From Xenosphaeropsis pyriputrescens (taxonomy: Eukaryota; Ascomycota; Leotiomycetes; Phacidiales; Phacidiaceae): DNA of 64,000 nt. The DNA is taken from positions 89,733-153,732 of the forward strand of contig JAGKQE010000069.1 of the NCBI GenBank assembly GCA_022609375.1, written 5' to 3'. The notes under the pieces are model-generated. The model was given only the letters and a program-made list of their open reading frames with translations. It did not search any database and was not told the DNA's origin. A program made the position numbers and the translations under genes. Positions 24,758-35,380 of the stretch are shown here, in pieces. Each line of letters begins with the position of its first letter. The first letter of the stretch is position 1.

Positions 24758-25676
24758 TTACTGACCTTCTTTCTTCTCTCCAATCTCAATAATATTTCCC
24801 ACACCCCTATACTTTCCATCAGAATAACAAAGTCCCTCTCCATCCCTTCCACTTTCAATGACCCCCCTCACCTCAGCCAAGATCAACATGTGATCTCCCA
24901 CTTCCACAATCCCGTTCTTCTCAAGCAACTTACACCTCAACGCTCTCGTAATACCCCTAGCCGCAAGTAATGGAGGTTCCAATTCCCCACCATCACTCTC
25001 TCTTCCTTTGCTTTTCACTACTACAAACTCGCCGCTCTTGAACACACCTCTTGCATTCTTCGCAAAGACATCCGCTATCCTAGCACCCGACGTTGTGGCA
25101 CTCAGAACATGAATGAAGAAGTGCTTCGAGGCAATGATAGCTGAAAGTGTAGAAGAAGGCTTACGGATGTTGAAGGTTATGATCGGTGTAGGTGTAAGGG
25201 TAAGCGTGGTGAACGAGGACACTGTCATTCCCTTTTGAGCTGGAGGAGTCCCGCGGTCAGGTGCTGGCAGTGTAGAGGTAGCTACTACTACAGAATGAGG
25301 GATGGGCCGCATGATAGCTCGAAGGTGTGTCGAGAGAGGGGGCTCTTCTGTACTTTTTGGAGACGACATGGCTGCTGACGGTGTATTTGAGGCGAGCGCA
25401 GCCACAGCATGAATATTTCGCACAGAAGAAGGCCCATTGGCAGCAATTGACATCGTCATCACGGAAGGTTGGATCGTCGTAGCTGGTCTTGTAATTTGGA
25501 TCTGACGAAGAGAACGATATCGGCGAGAATGTCTGGGACTGGAACCTGCGATATTTCTATGGCTCCGCGGATGATTCGAGCCTATACAAATGTCAATTAT
25601 CATGAAAACACATTGGTCATCCATCCTTACCTCTGGCAGAACTCCTAGCTGTCATAACCGTCCATTCGTAGAACAT
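24758..25676 (-). CDS. Flavin reductase-like FMN-binding protein, probably mitochondrial
   Basis: Exons 25676-25631 and 25581-24758 give 289 residues. The 49-bp intron has GTAAGG and TATAG ends and joins SSARGSNHPRS in frame. The C-terminal half matches the flavin reductase-like domain: HSVVVATST, then KGMTVSSFTTLTLTPTPIITFNI, SKHFFIHVLSATTSGARIAD, VGDHMLILAEVRGV and LCYSDGKYRGVG. These proteins bind FMN and serve as reductase partners of oxygenases or act as flavoprotein oxygenases. The first 80 residues are rich in Arg, Ser and His with few acids, which suggests a mitochondrial presequence. A second in-frame ATG at 25655 would shorten the head by seven residues. It is divergent from the mitochondrial ribosomal gene at 25979. 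Confidence 0.85.
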
Positions 25677-25978
25677 GGCAAAGAAGCCTCCAGCATTGGA
25701 AGACCTCGAGAGCCTTGTTGTACAACTAGCCATTGATACATAAAAATCCTTCAGCTCATCTATAATACAGCTGAAAAGACCGCCGACACCAGCCGGAATT
25801 GAATGAATTTCAAGTATGTGTTTGTATGAGTTCTCAATCTTTCAAAAAATATATCCGTCGCAAGCACTCCACCATCGGCGTAAGATCACAAGCTCCGACT
25901 CCCGACAACCTACAATTTTCCAGATGCACCAAGCAACGAAAGCTCACTCTACATCAACAACCCACACAGATCAACACA
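25677..25978. promoter_or_regulatory. 302-bp divergent promoter
   Basis: The only sequence between the start codons of the flavin-reductase-like gene (minus) and the bL31m gene (plus). Both products are probably mitochondrial, so shared control is plausible. No specific binding site was recognised. Confidence 0.5.
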
Positions 25979-26422
25979 ATGGCCTCATTACCATCCACTA
26001 CGCTGCGCCGCGCAAGCCTCCCATCAATCTCATCCGTCTCATCACAACAGGTGCGCCATGCCTCGCTGCTCAAGCGCCCGCATCGCCCATACACCTTCAC
26101 GCAGCTGGTTACACTGTCCGACGGATCCACCTACACACAGCGCACAACATCGCCAGCACCTATCTACAAGAGCACAAAGGATTCCAGGAACAATCTGTTG
26201 TGGCAGCCGAGTTTGAGCAGTCTGAGAAACGTCGAGGAGGACGAGGCTGGTCGATTGAGGTCCTTCAGATTGAAGTATGGACGTGGATGGGATGCCGAGG
26301 AGGTTGTTGAGGGCGAGGAGGGTCAGGAGCCTGAGGATGCAGAGGACAGCTTGATGGACCTCATCAGTGGTTTTGGACAGAGTAGCGCGGAGCAGGCTGC
26401 TGGCAAGAAGGGCAAGAAATAA
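25979..26422 (+). CDS. mrpl36: Mitochondrial large-subunit ribosomal protein bL31m
   Basis: Single exon, 147 residues. The N-terminus (TTLRRASLPSISSVSSQQVR, basic and Ser-rich) is a mitochondrial targeting sequence. The core carries the bL31 pattern: RPHRPYTFTQLVTLSDGSTY, TTSPAPIYKSTKDSRNNLLW and QPSLSSL, then DEAGRLRSFRLKYGR. These match the yeast Mrpl36/fungal bL31m layout, including the RNN-x-LW-x-PS block. The C-terminal 45 residues are acidic and then basic (AAGKKGKK), an extension usual in fungi. It is part of the 54S subunit of the mitochondrial ribosome. Confidence 0.9.
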   Translation: MASLPSTTLRRASLPSISSVSSQQVRHASLLKRPHRPYTFTQLVTLSDGSTYTQRTTSPAPIYKSTKDSRNNLLWQPSLSSLRNVEEDEAGRLRSFRLKYGRGWDAEEVVEGEEGQEPEDAEDSLMDLISGFGQSSAEQAAGKKGKK

Positions 26423-26701
26423 GTGGATTCGGAAATAGTATCGTAGAGCATGACGATGGATTAGCCTCTCACAGTGGGGCTAAGAGCAGACAGGAAGGAG
26501 CATATCATGATGGATCGTACAGAGCGGAAAAGCTCGCGTGGAAGCAGCATAGGCAGCATAGGCAGCATTGGCGTTGAAGTTTGGGATTATCTATGTACAA
26601 ATACTACAAACAGACCACAGCCACAAGCCTGGTCAAACATCATCATCATCTCAGTCTTCACAAATCAATTGGTATTGGCGCTACCATCGTTCGTATGACC
26701 T
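26423..26701. other. Convergent 3' flank
   Basis: Shared 3' untranslated space of bL31m (plus) and Vps5 (minus). A short AGGCAGCAT-type triplicate repeat lies at about 26548-26570. No gene is seen. Confidence 0.5.
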
Positions 26702-28673
26702 TCAATCCTCCTGTTCGGCGGGTGCAGTAGCTGCCGAGTCCACTGCAGTCTCGCCAGATAATCTTGCGTCACCATTGTCGGTTGTGCTTGGTGCAGCAGG
26801 AGGGGGTCTGTAGAATGGTACATCATCATCCTCGGCATCAAGTTGCATCAAGAATGTCTCCCATAATTCAATAAGCTGTAATCAGGTCAGTCATGCTCTT
26901 GCTAGGGTAACAACTATAGCTCACCTCTTTCTGTGCTTCAACAGCACTCTCCAAGAACGTCTCAACAGCACTCTTGAAATCCTCAACCTTCTCACGTTCA
27001 AATCTCTCCAACTCCTGTCTCATCAATCTGCCCATATCCTCGAACAATAGGCGTGCTTGATGGACCTTACGCTCGGCATCTGTCACTTCGGCATTCAACT
27101 GGTTGAGACGATCTTGTTGAGTTTTTCCTTGTCGTAACAACTTATCCTGAGTCGCACGTCGCTTTTGCATTTCCGACTCAGCATTATGCCATGTGTGGTA
27201 TGCCTTTTGGCGCTGTTGGAATGCCTGTTTGATACTACCAATCAAACGAATATACTCATCAATTGTAATACCCAATGTCAGAACATCCTGCTGAGCTTGA
27301 CGGTCATAAAGTTCCTTTATTCTAATCTGTAAGTCCGAGAGTCCTTCAAGTGGCCCAGAAAGAGTTGGCGACAGTTCGACAGTTGAGAGTGCGTGAAGAG
27401 AAGCAGAAAAATCACCAGCAGCTTCTGCAAGACCTTTTCGCTGAGCCACGACAGTATCCATAGCCTTGAGGAGAGCCTTCAATTGGTTTTCAAGAGCATC
27501 AAGGTATATCCGGCGGTCATGGAACCAATCATCGTGTTCAATGAATTTACCACCACCGCCAACAGATAATCCAAGACCAGCAAACATTCCTTTGCTCTCG
27601 CCAAGACCCGGCTCCTTTCTCTCTTGATGTTTGACATCAACATTAAATGCCTCGCTCTCAAGGAAGAGCTTTAGGTTGCCGTCATGTTGGAGAGTTGGGT
27701 GTGCTGCGGTCTTGTTGAGCATTCGCTCCAGAGCAGCCCTTCTCGACTCGACAAAGTTGGAATCGAATCTTCCAACGGCTTGTTTATCAGGCGGTGGAGG
27801 AACAACGATACCAGGGTTGCTTGAATGTAAGGAGTTATAAAGCCAAAGGAAATCGCGGTATCTTCGTTCTACAGTGAATTCAGATTGGCGGTATGCTTTT
27901 GAGGATGTCTATTCAAATCAGTGATATGTTGCCATAATAAAATGCATAGCTTATCTGACCTTTGTACGAACTGAGTATACAATGTGAGAGCTTGTGAGAT
28001 CCCCGACCTTGTGTGGGTCTCCAACAGTAATTTCAAAGGAGGGTTTGGCGGCCTGTTCAATACTGACACTGGGCAGAGATTCGCGACTGATGGGTCTTCC
28101 TTGCGCCGGCTGAACTGGAGGGGGGGCTCTAAGTCGAGCACTAGGTTCAGCATCACTATCAAGGTCGACCGACTGCATCATGTTGCTAAGGTTGCTGGTG
28201 CCTTGTGCTGGCTGTTGTCGCTGCTGAGCACTACCTTGCTCCTTTTGAGGAACATCAGGGGGTTGATCAGCTTGTACTGGAGTTGGAGCATTATCGCCGA
28301 GTGGTCCGAGAGGTCCAAGTCCATTGTCAGAAGCTTCAAGTTGAGTGGTCTGCGCGACTACTCTTCGTGGAGCTCGTACAGGACCGCGACTCTTAGGTTT
28401 GGGGTTGGATGGTGGTGGGTCTTCGCCGACAGTTGGTTCTGGGGTCGATTCTGCTTCTTACTAATGTTAGTAAAGATGCTATGAGTACCATTTATGCTCA
28501 TAGCTGACCTTGCTCGTCGGTGAAAGCAGTAGCTTCCCCAGCTTTCGGGAGGTTGACATTGGAATGCGATCGCGATGGGACATCTATGGCTATGAGTTAG
28601 TATGTAATGGTGCATTGATGTAAACACGTCACTTACCACCCCATGGAGAATCACTGCCGTCTTCAAGATCCAT
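26702..28673 (-). CDS. vps5: Retromer sorting nexin Vps5 (PX-BAR)
   Basis: Five exons, 28673-28637, 28583-28509, 28453-27960, 27908-26925 and 26875-26702, give 587 residues. Residues 1-175 are acidic and Pro-rich. The PX domain spans about 178-300, with FEITVGDPHKVGDL, the phosphoinositide-binding RRYRDFLWLYNSL and PPPPDKQAVGRF. A Vps5-type BAR coiled coil follows to about residue 535, ending EKVEDFKSAVETFLESAVEAQKE, then LIELWETFLMQLD and an acidic tail. With Vps17 it forms the membrane-bending part of retromer, which returns receptors from endosomes to the Golgi. Each junction keeps the frame; the second intron has TACTAAC and uses AAG at 28454. The 12-residue first exon starts MDLEDGSDSPWGG, the usual family start. 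Confidence 0.93.
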
Positions 28674-29267
28674 TGTCGTTGATTGTGGTTGTTTACCTAT
28701 GTTTATTGCTTCAGGCTGGAGCTCTTGTCGCAAGCTCGTGATCGGCAATGGTCCGCACTACTACGTAGGTAAGGCACCAAGCATTTTGTCATTGCCTTTC
28801 GTCTCCGCCTTTTTAAAGGAGCAAGCAACAAATTATGGCCGCATTCAGAAACTGCCCACTTTACACAAACTACTTATGAAACCAATTCACATCAAGACAA
28901 TTTTCTGTGAGAGGTAGACTTTCAGTGAAGATGATTTACCTGAGATAATTGGTGTCCAATCCCATTAGAATCCCCTTCCCTATCAACTGTGTTCTCAATT
29001 CATGGACGTCTGAATTATGCAGTGGCCGGCTGCATGATGAGGAACCAATACCGAACCTACGGAATTCACAGGAAGATCCTCCAACCAATCTCCAAACCAA
29101 ATGTTTCAATGGCCCAAAACGAAGAAATGTGAATCTCCACACGATCATTCGCAAGACACCAAGGGAGTCTGTATCATTGGGGTGGAATGGACCACAGTAG
29201 CCGTCAACATCCCATCTGCTACTCTCTCAAGCACTTCAAGCTTCCTCAAGGTTTTGTTTCACGAGGA
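28674..29267. other. Intergenic, no gene seen
   Basis: This is the promoter of vps5 (minus) and the 3' flank of med11 (minus). Short open frames only, without coding character. Confidence 0.5.
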
Positions 29268-29876
29268 TCATCCTGTCATGATGTGATCCCCATCCTGAGA
29301 GTGCCTACCACCATTGACAGTACCATTCTTTCGCGCTTCCAACTCCTCCAAAAATTTCCGTGCTTTCGCCCAGAGCTCAGCTTCCATGTCTCTGCCGACC
29401 CGACCGCTTCTACTGTTAAGCCAACCAATATCCAACTGTGCTGTGCTTTCTCCAGCAGTTTTTGCATCGGACTGCTGTGATCGCTGCGAACTTGTACCAA
29501 AGCTCTGCGTAGCATCCGTCTTCGCTGGAGCCTTCTTGACTTCTGCAGGAATAATGCCTGCCTCTTCTAGGCCGTATATCTGTCTTTTGAGGCGCACATC
29601 GACGGATTGCAAAGTTGTAAGATAGGCGTTCGATGCTTCTTTGAACGCTTCGCGGCGAGATTCCGCGGTGGCGTTACCTACTACATCTCGAGCGTTTGTG
29701 AGGGTTTGGATCGCAAGGCCGGCCGATTGTAGTAATTTTGTTATGCTCTGTAGGATTCTTAGCATTGAACGCAACCATTTTGGAGGAAATCCTACCTTGT
29801 CAATATCATTGAGTTGTTGGATGCGCTCGGCTTTCGTAAAAGGCCTGAAATTAGACTCCTCTTCTGGTGACGACAT
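29268..29876 (-). CDS. med11: Mediator complex subunit 11
   Basis: Exons 29876-29796 and 29747-29268 give 186 residues. The N-terminus (RPFTKAERIQQLNDIDK joined to SITKLLQSAGLAIQTLTNA) is the Med11 signature, a helical pair that joins the Mediator head module with Med22. A second helix with AYLTTLQSVDVRLKRQIYGL follows, then a fungal-type disordered tail rich in Gln, Ser and Ala. The 48-bp intron is a multiple of three and has no stop, so retention would insert 16 residues into the first helical hairpin. Family sequence across the junction favours splicing. Mediator bridges regulators and RNA polymerase II in the nucleus. It is divergent from TAF5. Confidence 0.9.
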   Translation of the reverse strand: MSSPEEESNFRPFTKAERIQQLNDIDKVGFPPKWLRSMLRILQSITKLLQSAGLAIQTLTNARDVVGNATAESRREAFKEASNAYLTTLQSVDVRLKRQIYGLEEAGIIPAEVKKAPAKTDATQSFGTSSQRSQQSDAKTAGESTAQLDIGWLNSRSGRVGRDMEAELWAKARKFLEELEARKNGTVNGGRHSQDGDHIMTG

Positions 29877-30262
29877 ATTAAGAATTACGTTTGTTGTATC
29901 TGGGTAAGAAAGAGAGAAGTTCGAAGCAGCAAATCTGTATTTAGCACTAAGGAAGGATTACAAGGTCAGAAGTTGAGTGGATTGTGGGGTAGGTAATTGT
30001 CCAGGCAACTCCACAGGGCACGGCGGCTCTGCGGTTCCATGGGTAACAAATAAGCGCACTTAGCGCGACGTAGGAACATCTGCTTCATATGATCTTGAAA
30101 GTCCCTCCTCAACAAACCAGCGCCATCAAAACTCGACAATTGAATACTCAAAAGCATCAACCAAGAAGATCTTAACGAGTGAGGGGATGAGTGAGAGGGC
30201 GTTCATGCGATAATCGAGGCGAGAAAGCTGTCAGCGCAAAGCTGTGAGAACGAAACGCGATC
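29877..30262. promoter_or_regulatory. 386-bp divergent promoter of med11 and taf5
   Basis: The only DNA between the start codons of two RNA polymerase II machinery genes on opposite strands. No TATA box is obvious. Co-expression of the pair is a reasonable inference. Confidence 0.55.
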
Positions 30263-33200
30263 ATGTCCGGCCATCCTCCACCACCCACCAGCAATGGCAC
30301 TGCTGGAACCCCAAATATACCTATGCCAGCACAACCTGCTGGTGTAGCTCCTCCTCCTCAACCGCAACAAAATATGTCACAACAAAATCTCAACCAAATT
30401 GTAAGGTTTCATATGGCTCAAATATTGCCATCACTTTTCAAGTCATTACAAAAGCTGGGGTTGATCCTGATATATGTTGCGTGAGCTCTGTGGTTGAATA
30501 TTCATGATTCTTTGCGAGTGCACATATCATGGCATATCTTGAGCCATGTAATATTTCCAACCTTTGTGCAGTCTGCACTTGTACTATCTGTGTTGAGAGT
30601 CACGTGTATTGAAGCTTCTAACTGCTCTGTAATCGAGCTGTGAAAGGAGAATGAGGGGCTGCAGTAGAGGACATGCCTCTGTATCTTCCTTCTTGTCTTC
30701 TTCCAAGCCATCGCATGGGGGTAGTTGCAGACAAATATCTGCAATGTAAATGCCTACCTTGTGAAGCTCATGACTCCTTCCTGGACAAAGTTAGCTAAAG
30801 TCGGTCAAAAATGTTGTCCTTCTTCTGCTTCGTTCATGGGCATACCGATCTTCGTTATCAGTATCCCACTATTCTCTTCCCCTTGTTGGGTAACTGTCGT
30901 TAATATTGCACAAATATTATAACTCCTTAGATCTGGTCACAATGTCGCGTGGTCATGAGCAAGACATTGCGGAGTTGGGAGAAAGTTTTAAAAGGCGAGA
31001 ACAACAGTTGCAAAACGAAAAGTTGATGATAGATGCAAGTATTTCGTCTTTGAGGCTTGTTTTCTGTACCCTCTGGCTTCCGCCTCACATTTGGACTTCC
31101 GTGGCATTCCGCCCATTTACATCGTCGGGATCCGTCATCCTCTTCTCATACATCTCCACCACAACTACATGACATTTTATTTTGCTTCATATCCGCTCCA
31201 CTCCGCGAAGGAACACACAACCACGCTAAGCCAGCCAGATCATAACAAAAGTCATTGCTAATGTCTCTCGTCGACCAGGTCATCGAGTACCTCATGAAAA
31301 AGGGCTACAGCCGGACAGAAGCAATGTTACGACAGGAATCAGCCAATGTTGACAAAGATGGCAGACCGATCCCAGGTGATCGAGCTGAAGATTTTGGGGG
31401 CGACAAGTATAGGCGGGCTTTTGAGATGCTGAACTCTTACGTGGACTCCGTCCTGGATATATACAAGGTCGAGTTGAGAAGAGTGCTTTGGCCGGTGTTT
31501 GTATACTCATACATCGAAATGATTGATCAAGCTTACTCGGTCGATGCGAAGATCTTTTTGCAGAAGTTCAAGCCTCAATTCGAGCGCGTGCATGGAGATG
31601 AAGTTCGAGCTTTTGAGCTCATCACTTTACCACAACACCTCAAGGAAAACACCATGTGCTTGACGTACATCAACAACAAGTATCGCATTCCTCTCAACAC
31701 TTCGGTTTATTTCCTGCTCACTTCGCATCTCGAGTCGAAGGACAAGCTCGGCGGCAACGTCATTTTGACAATTCTCTCATCGCACTGCGAGGTTCGGGAG
31801 ACTACTAGAGGTCCCATCGATCAGTACAGCTTCGAGGCCATCATCAATCGTGCACGACAAGAAGATGCTGATGATGATGTTGACATGCAAGAAGGTATCC
31901 CTGGTGTCTTTACGGGCGTCACGAACAAAGATATTCAAAACAACAATGTTGCTCTACACCTTGGTCCATTGCCTATGGAAGCCGAGCTTGCACAGGACGT
32001 CCGTGCTGAGTTTGTAGAGGAGGACACGAAGGAGCCCCCAGAAGCCGGACAGCCATCCCTCGTCGAACTCTTCGATCAGAAGATCAAGCGCGAAGAAAGC
32101 TCAGATGGTCCCAACAGAACCGACATCACATATCCACCATCTCGTGCAAGAGACGTCATCATGGAGGTACAAAAAATGAAGGAGTATCGGGACCGATTCA
32201 AGATCGACAGCCGTACAGGAGGTGTTGGTCCTGCAATCTCCATCTGCATGTTCACGTTCCACAATACTCTTGGAAGGTATGTCTGCACTTCTCCACGGTT
32301 TTCACTGACTGCTTTGTACAAATCTGACATATAACCTAGTATCACGTGCCTCGAGTTTTCAGATGACTACCTTTTGGTAGCTGCCGGCACCGAGGAGTCC
32401 TACATCCGCGTCTGGAACTTGGCTGGTGATCCTCTTCACTCCATTGTTCCAGCCAAAGCCAACGACCCTCCACCACCAAACTCTCGCCGCTTGATTGGCC
32501 ATTCTGGGCCCGTCTACAGTGTCTCTTTCTCTCCATCCATTGCCGGTCCCGAGAACGCAGGCGCAAATGTACCATCAACTGCCCCTAGGCTCCTCCTCTC
32601 TTCTTCAGCAGACAAAACCATTCGTCTTTGGTCTCTCGAAGCCTGGACATGCCTTATTGTTTACAAGGGCCATGAAGGACCAGTATGGAATGTGCGCTGG
32701 GGACCTCACGGCCATTACTTTGCAAGCAGTGGCTGGGATAAGACTGTTCGTGTCTGGGCACAAGATCACATCTCCAATCTCCGTATGATGGTTGGTCACG
32801 ATACCTCCGTAAACCAAGTGGCTTGGCATCCCAACGGCGCTTACGTCTTTTCTGCTAGCGATCAAGAGGATAAGACAATCCGAATGTGGTCTTTCGTTAC
32901 CGGACAATGCGTTCGTATTTTCACTGGTCATACTGAGTTTATCTCTGCCATTGAATGCAGTCCAGACGGAAAGACTCTCGCATCCGCAGATGGAGGTGGC
33001 ACCATTATCTTCTGGGATATTGCACAGGGAACTCTCATCAAGCGTTGCCGTGGTCATGGAAGAGGTGGTATCTGGTCACTCTCTTTCAGTGTTGAGTCCA
33101 CTGTTCTTGTTTCCGGTGGTGCAGATGGTACGGTTCGAGTCTGGGATATTGCTGTTCCTACGGATCCATACAAGAACGACGGTGAGGTCATTGGAACAGG

Positions 33201-33387
33201 TGGACAGGCAGACGCAACTCGGATTGGAGCCATAGGCGTGCAGCCTCCTCAAGGAAAGAAGAAGGGCAAGGAAATGGTCATCACTCCTGATCAAATCTCA
33301 GCTTTCCCGACTAAAAAGACGCCGCTGTACAAGGTCAAGTTCACTCGCATGAATTTGGTTATGGCCGGAGGCTGCTATTCTCCTTAA
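30263..33387 (+). CDS. taf5: TFIID subunit TAF5 (WD40 repeat)
   Basis: Exons 30263-30400, 31279-32276 and 32340-33387 give 727 residues. The order is a Pro/Gln-rich head, a LisH motif (VIEYLMKKGYSRTEAMLRQE, about residues 47-66), the NTD2 helical domain (FEMLNSYVDSVLDIY to HLESKDKLGGN), a linker with IMEVQKMKEYRDRFKID, then about six WD40 repeats from ITCLEFSDDYLLVAAG to the closing FTRMNLVMAGG, the natural TAF5 end. It scaffolds TFIID, and in many fungi SAGA, at core promoters. The first intron (878 bp) is far longer than the others in the window. It joins QQNLNQI to VIEYLMKKGY, as in relatives. An in-frame ATG at 31261 inside the intron could give a shorter form lacking the head. Confidence 0.93.
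30401..31278 (+). other. Exceptionally long first intron of taf5
   Basis: 878 bp with GTAAGG at the donor and CGACCAG at the acceptor. No coding sequence, transposon termini or RNA gene was recognised inside. It contains alternative start codons close to the acceptor. Confidence 0.6.
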
Positions 33388-33868
33388 GTCATGGAGGTGG
33401 TATCTTTTGGGTTGATCTCCTCGGTCACTACATCTAAGTTTTAGATAAAGGCAACTCTGCACCCAAATTTGTCAACAATACGCATGCGTCGCCTTTTCTT
33501 GTGAAGGGCAAAAATGATACCAATAAAGTGATTTGGAGTTACAAAATGAAACAACTTTCTCGTTAATACTTGTGGTGGTCCCTTTGTGCAAATAAATTCG
33601 GTAGAGCTGACCAATGCAGAGCCCTGAGGAATTCAACTGTGACGAACACCTGAACCCTGTTCTTACTTATATCTGACATTATGAAATTTCGTAGCTATTG
33701 CTCCAGAGATCATAATTTTACACATCAATATTACTGATCAACCTAACCATGCCTGCCTCCAATAAAATATAAGTATCTTGAACCACAAAACCCAAAAGGC
33801 CTTACAAGGTATTTTTTAAATTTGTTATCGGTGATATTTATCGAAACTTGAAGCCCTGGTGCGCAATA
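33388..33868. other. Convergent 3' flank, AT-rich
   Basis: Lies between the stop codons of taf5 (plus) and the small orphan gene (minus). It is AT-rich and contains no open frame of note. Confidence 0.5.
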
Positions 33869-34196
33869 TCAAAACCTTATCTCAACATGGCTTTTCACAA
33901 ATTGAGCTGTTAGAAGAAAAGTAGCCCATTTCTTTTTGTCTCCTTCAAACGTGAAACTATCTTCTTTGGCCTCTACATTGTGCAAGTATGAGTGCCAACC
34001 TAGGTTAAGATATTCCTCGGGGGCATTTTCCGCCATGTACCTGATAATCTCATCCTGAGATTAATTAGCTTGCAGTATTCATGATGCTGAATTTGTAACT
34101 TACATGGTTTTTGCATTGATGACTTGTCCCATAGCCATCGATATGATATGGATTACCGTTTGAAGTAGGGTATGCTGCTGCAACCTCCACAGTCAT
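33869..34196 (-). CDS. Small orphan protein, two exons
   Basis: I reconstruct 92 residues from 34196-34104 and 34054-33869. The 49-bp intron is textbook (GTAAGT donor, CTAATTAATCTCAG acceptor), both exons are in phase 0, and the second exon has no ATG-initiated frame of its own. The protein starts MTVEVAAAYPTSNGNPYHID, has one Cys, and its second exon is acidic-aromatic (ENAPEEYLNLGWHSYLHNV, then KKKWATFLLTAQFVKSHVEI). No signal peptide, membrane helix or known motif is visible. Composition and splicing argue for a real gene; I do not recognise the family. It lies tail-to-tail with taf5, followed by 3.2 kb without other genes. A longer reading through 34247 lacks an ATG. Confidence 0.6.
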
Positions 34197-35161
34197 ATCT
34201 GCATTGTACGGACTACAGAGTAATACCACGGGTACGTCGTAAGTCAAGTCGCAACGACTAAACGGTAAACGCCGCCGGTCTTGTCCAACAGCTTTACGAC
34301 GTTACTCGTCACGACGTTACGGCTTCAGGGCTTCACGGCTTCACGGCTTCATCCACGGTGCTATGCCAGGCCACTTCTCAACTGTAAGACCCGTGTGCAC
34401 TTGCACTTGTACTTGTAAGTATTACTGCAATAATTACGTAGAATAGTAATATTATCCCCGGACACGTCTGGCAAACACCCTACACGCAATCATAGTTTAA
34501 CAAGCTTCACCTGGAGTGTAAACCTTCACTCCCTGGCCAATCTGCCAGTGCTGTTTGAATACGTAACTCCGAAAAGACTCGTATATCCTATTTTATTTTA
34601 TTAACAGGTTCACATGTTCATGACCATCCGCTGTATTGAAGGCTATGTCTTCATCCGCATGTGCTCATGGACAGGAGAGACGGCTTTTCGTGTCTTCTTT
34701 GACCTACTCTGTTCTCAACATGAAATGTATTAACTATTAACTATGCAGGCTGCTTCTTTTGAGTTCGGACTCGTGCGTCAACACTCAGACTCACTTCTAC
34801 CCTCGACCCCGGGACGCTTCGATGCTCGATCGCCGCGGTCGAGTGCAAGTGGTGGTAATGCCATCTGTTTGCCACGTTTTCTGCACGCCTGCCGCAAGGG
34901 AGGGGTGATGGGCGTTCAGGGATATGTTGTGGAATGTGATGGCCAGGGAGGGGCAAGCGGCTGGATGTGGATGTGAAGGATCATGCGTTACTGTTGGGCT
35001 TTTTCGCTGAGATTGCGCACTGATAGATGAGATGATGATAAGCTTCGATTCTTGGACACTTCTTGAGGCTTTTGTGTGTCTAGGGATGGCGATTCTGTCT
35101 ATACCCGTTCAGAAAGCTACAGGACTTGATATTGCATTTTAGAATACTGTTCTGTAGCTAA

Positions 35162-35256
35162 GGGTTAGTGTATTGAGCTGAATTGAACTGAGCTGAGTTG
35201 AGCTGAGTTGAGTTGAGTTGAGCTGAGCTGAGTTGAGTTGCGCTAAGCTGAGCTGA
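35162..35256. repeat. Degenerate (GAGYT)n repeat
   Basis: A 95-bp run of 5-bp units GAGCT/GAGTT with slight drift. The minus strand reads Leu-Ser-Ser-Thr-Gln periodic peptide, which is not a gene. Confidence 0.9.
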
Positions 35257-35285
35257 AGAGATGGAGTTGGTCGACAATTCATGCT

Positions 35286-35380
35286 GTGTATATGTATATG
35301 TAGAGTATATGTAGAGTATATGTAGAGTATATGTAGAGTATATGTAGTGTATATGTAGTGTATATGTATGTATATGTACA
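35286..35380. repeat. 11-bp tandem repeat TATATGTAGAG
   Basis: Four units of TATATGTAGAG pass into two units of TATATGTAGTG and then TATATGTATG. It borders directly on the GAGYT repeat. Its other-strand frame gives a Tyr-Thr-Leu-His peptide that is purely repeat-driven. Confidence 0.9.
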
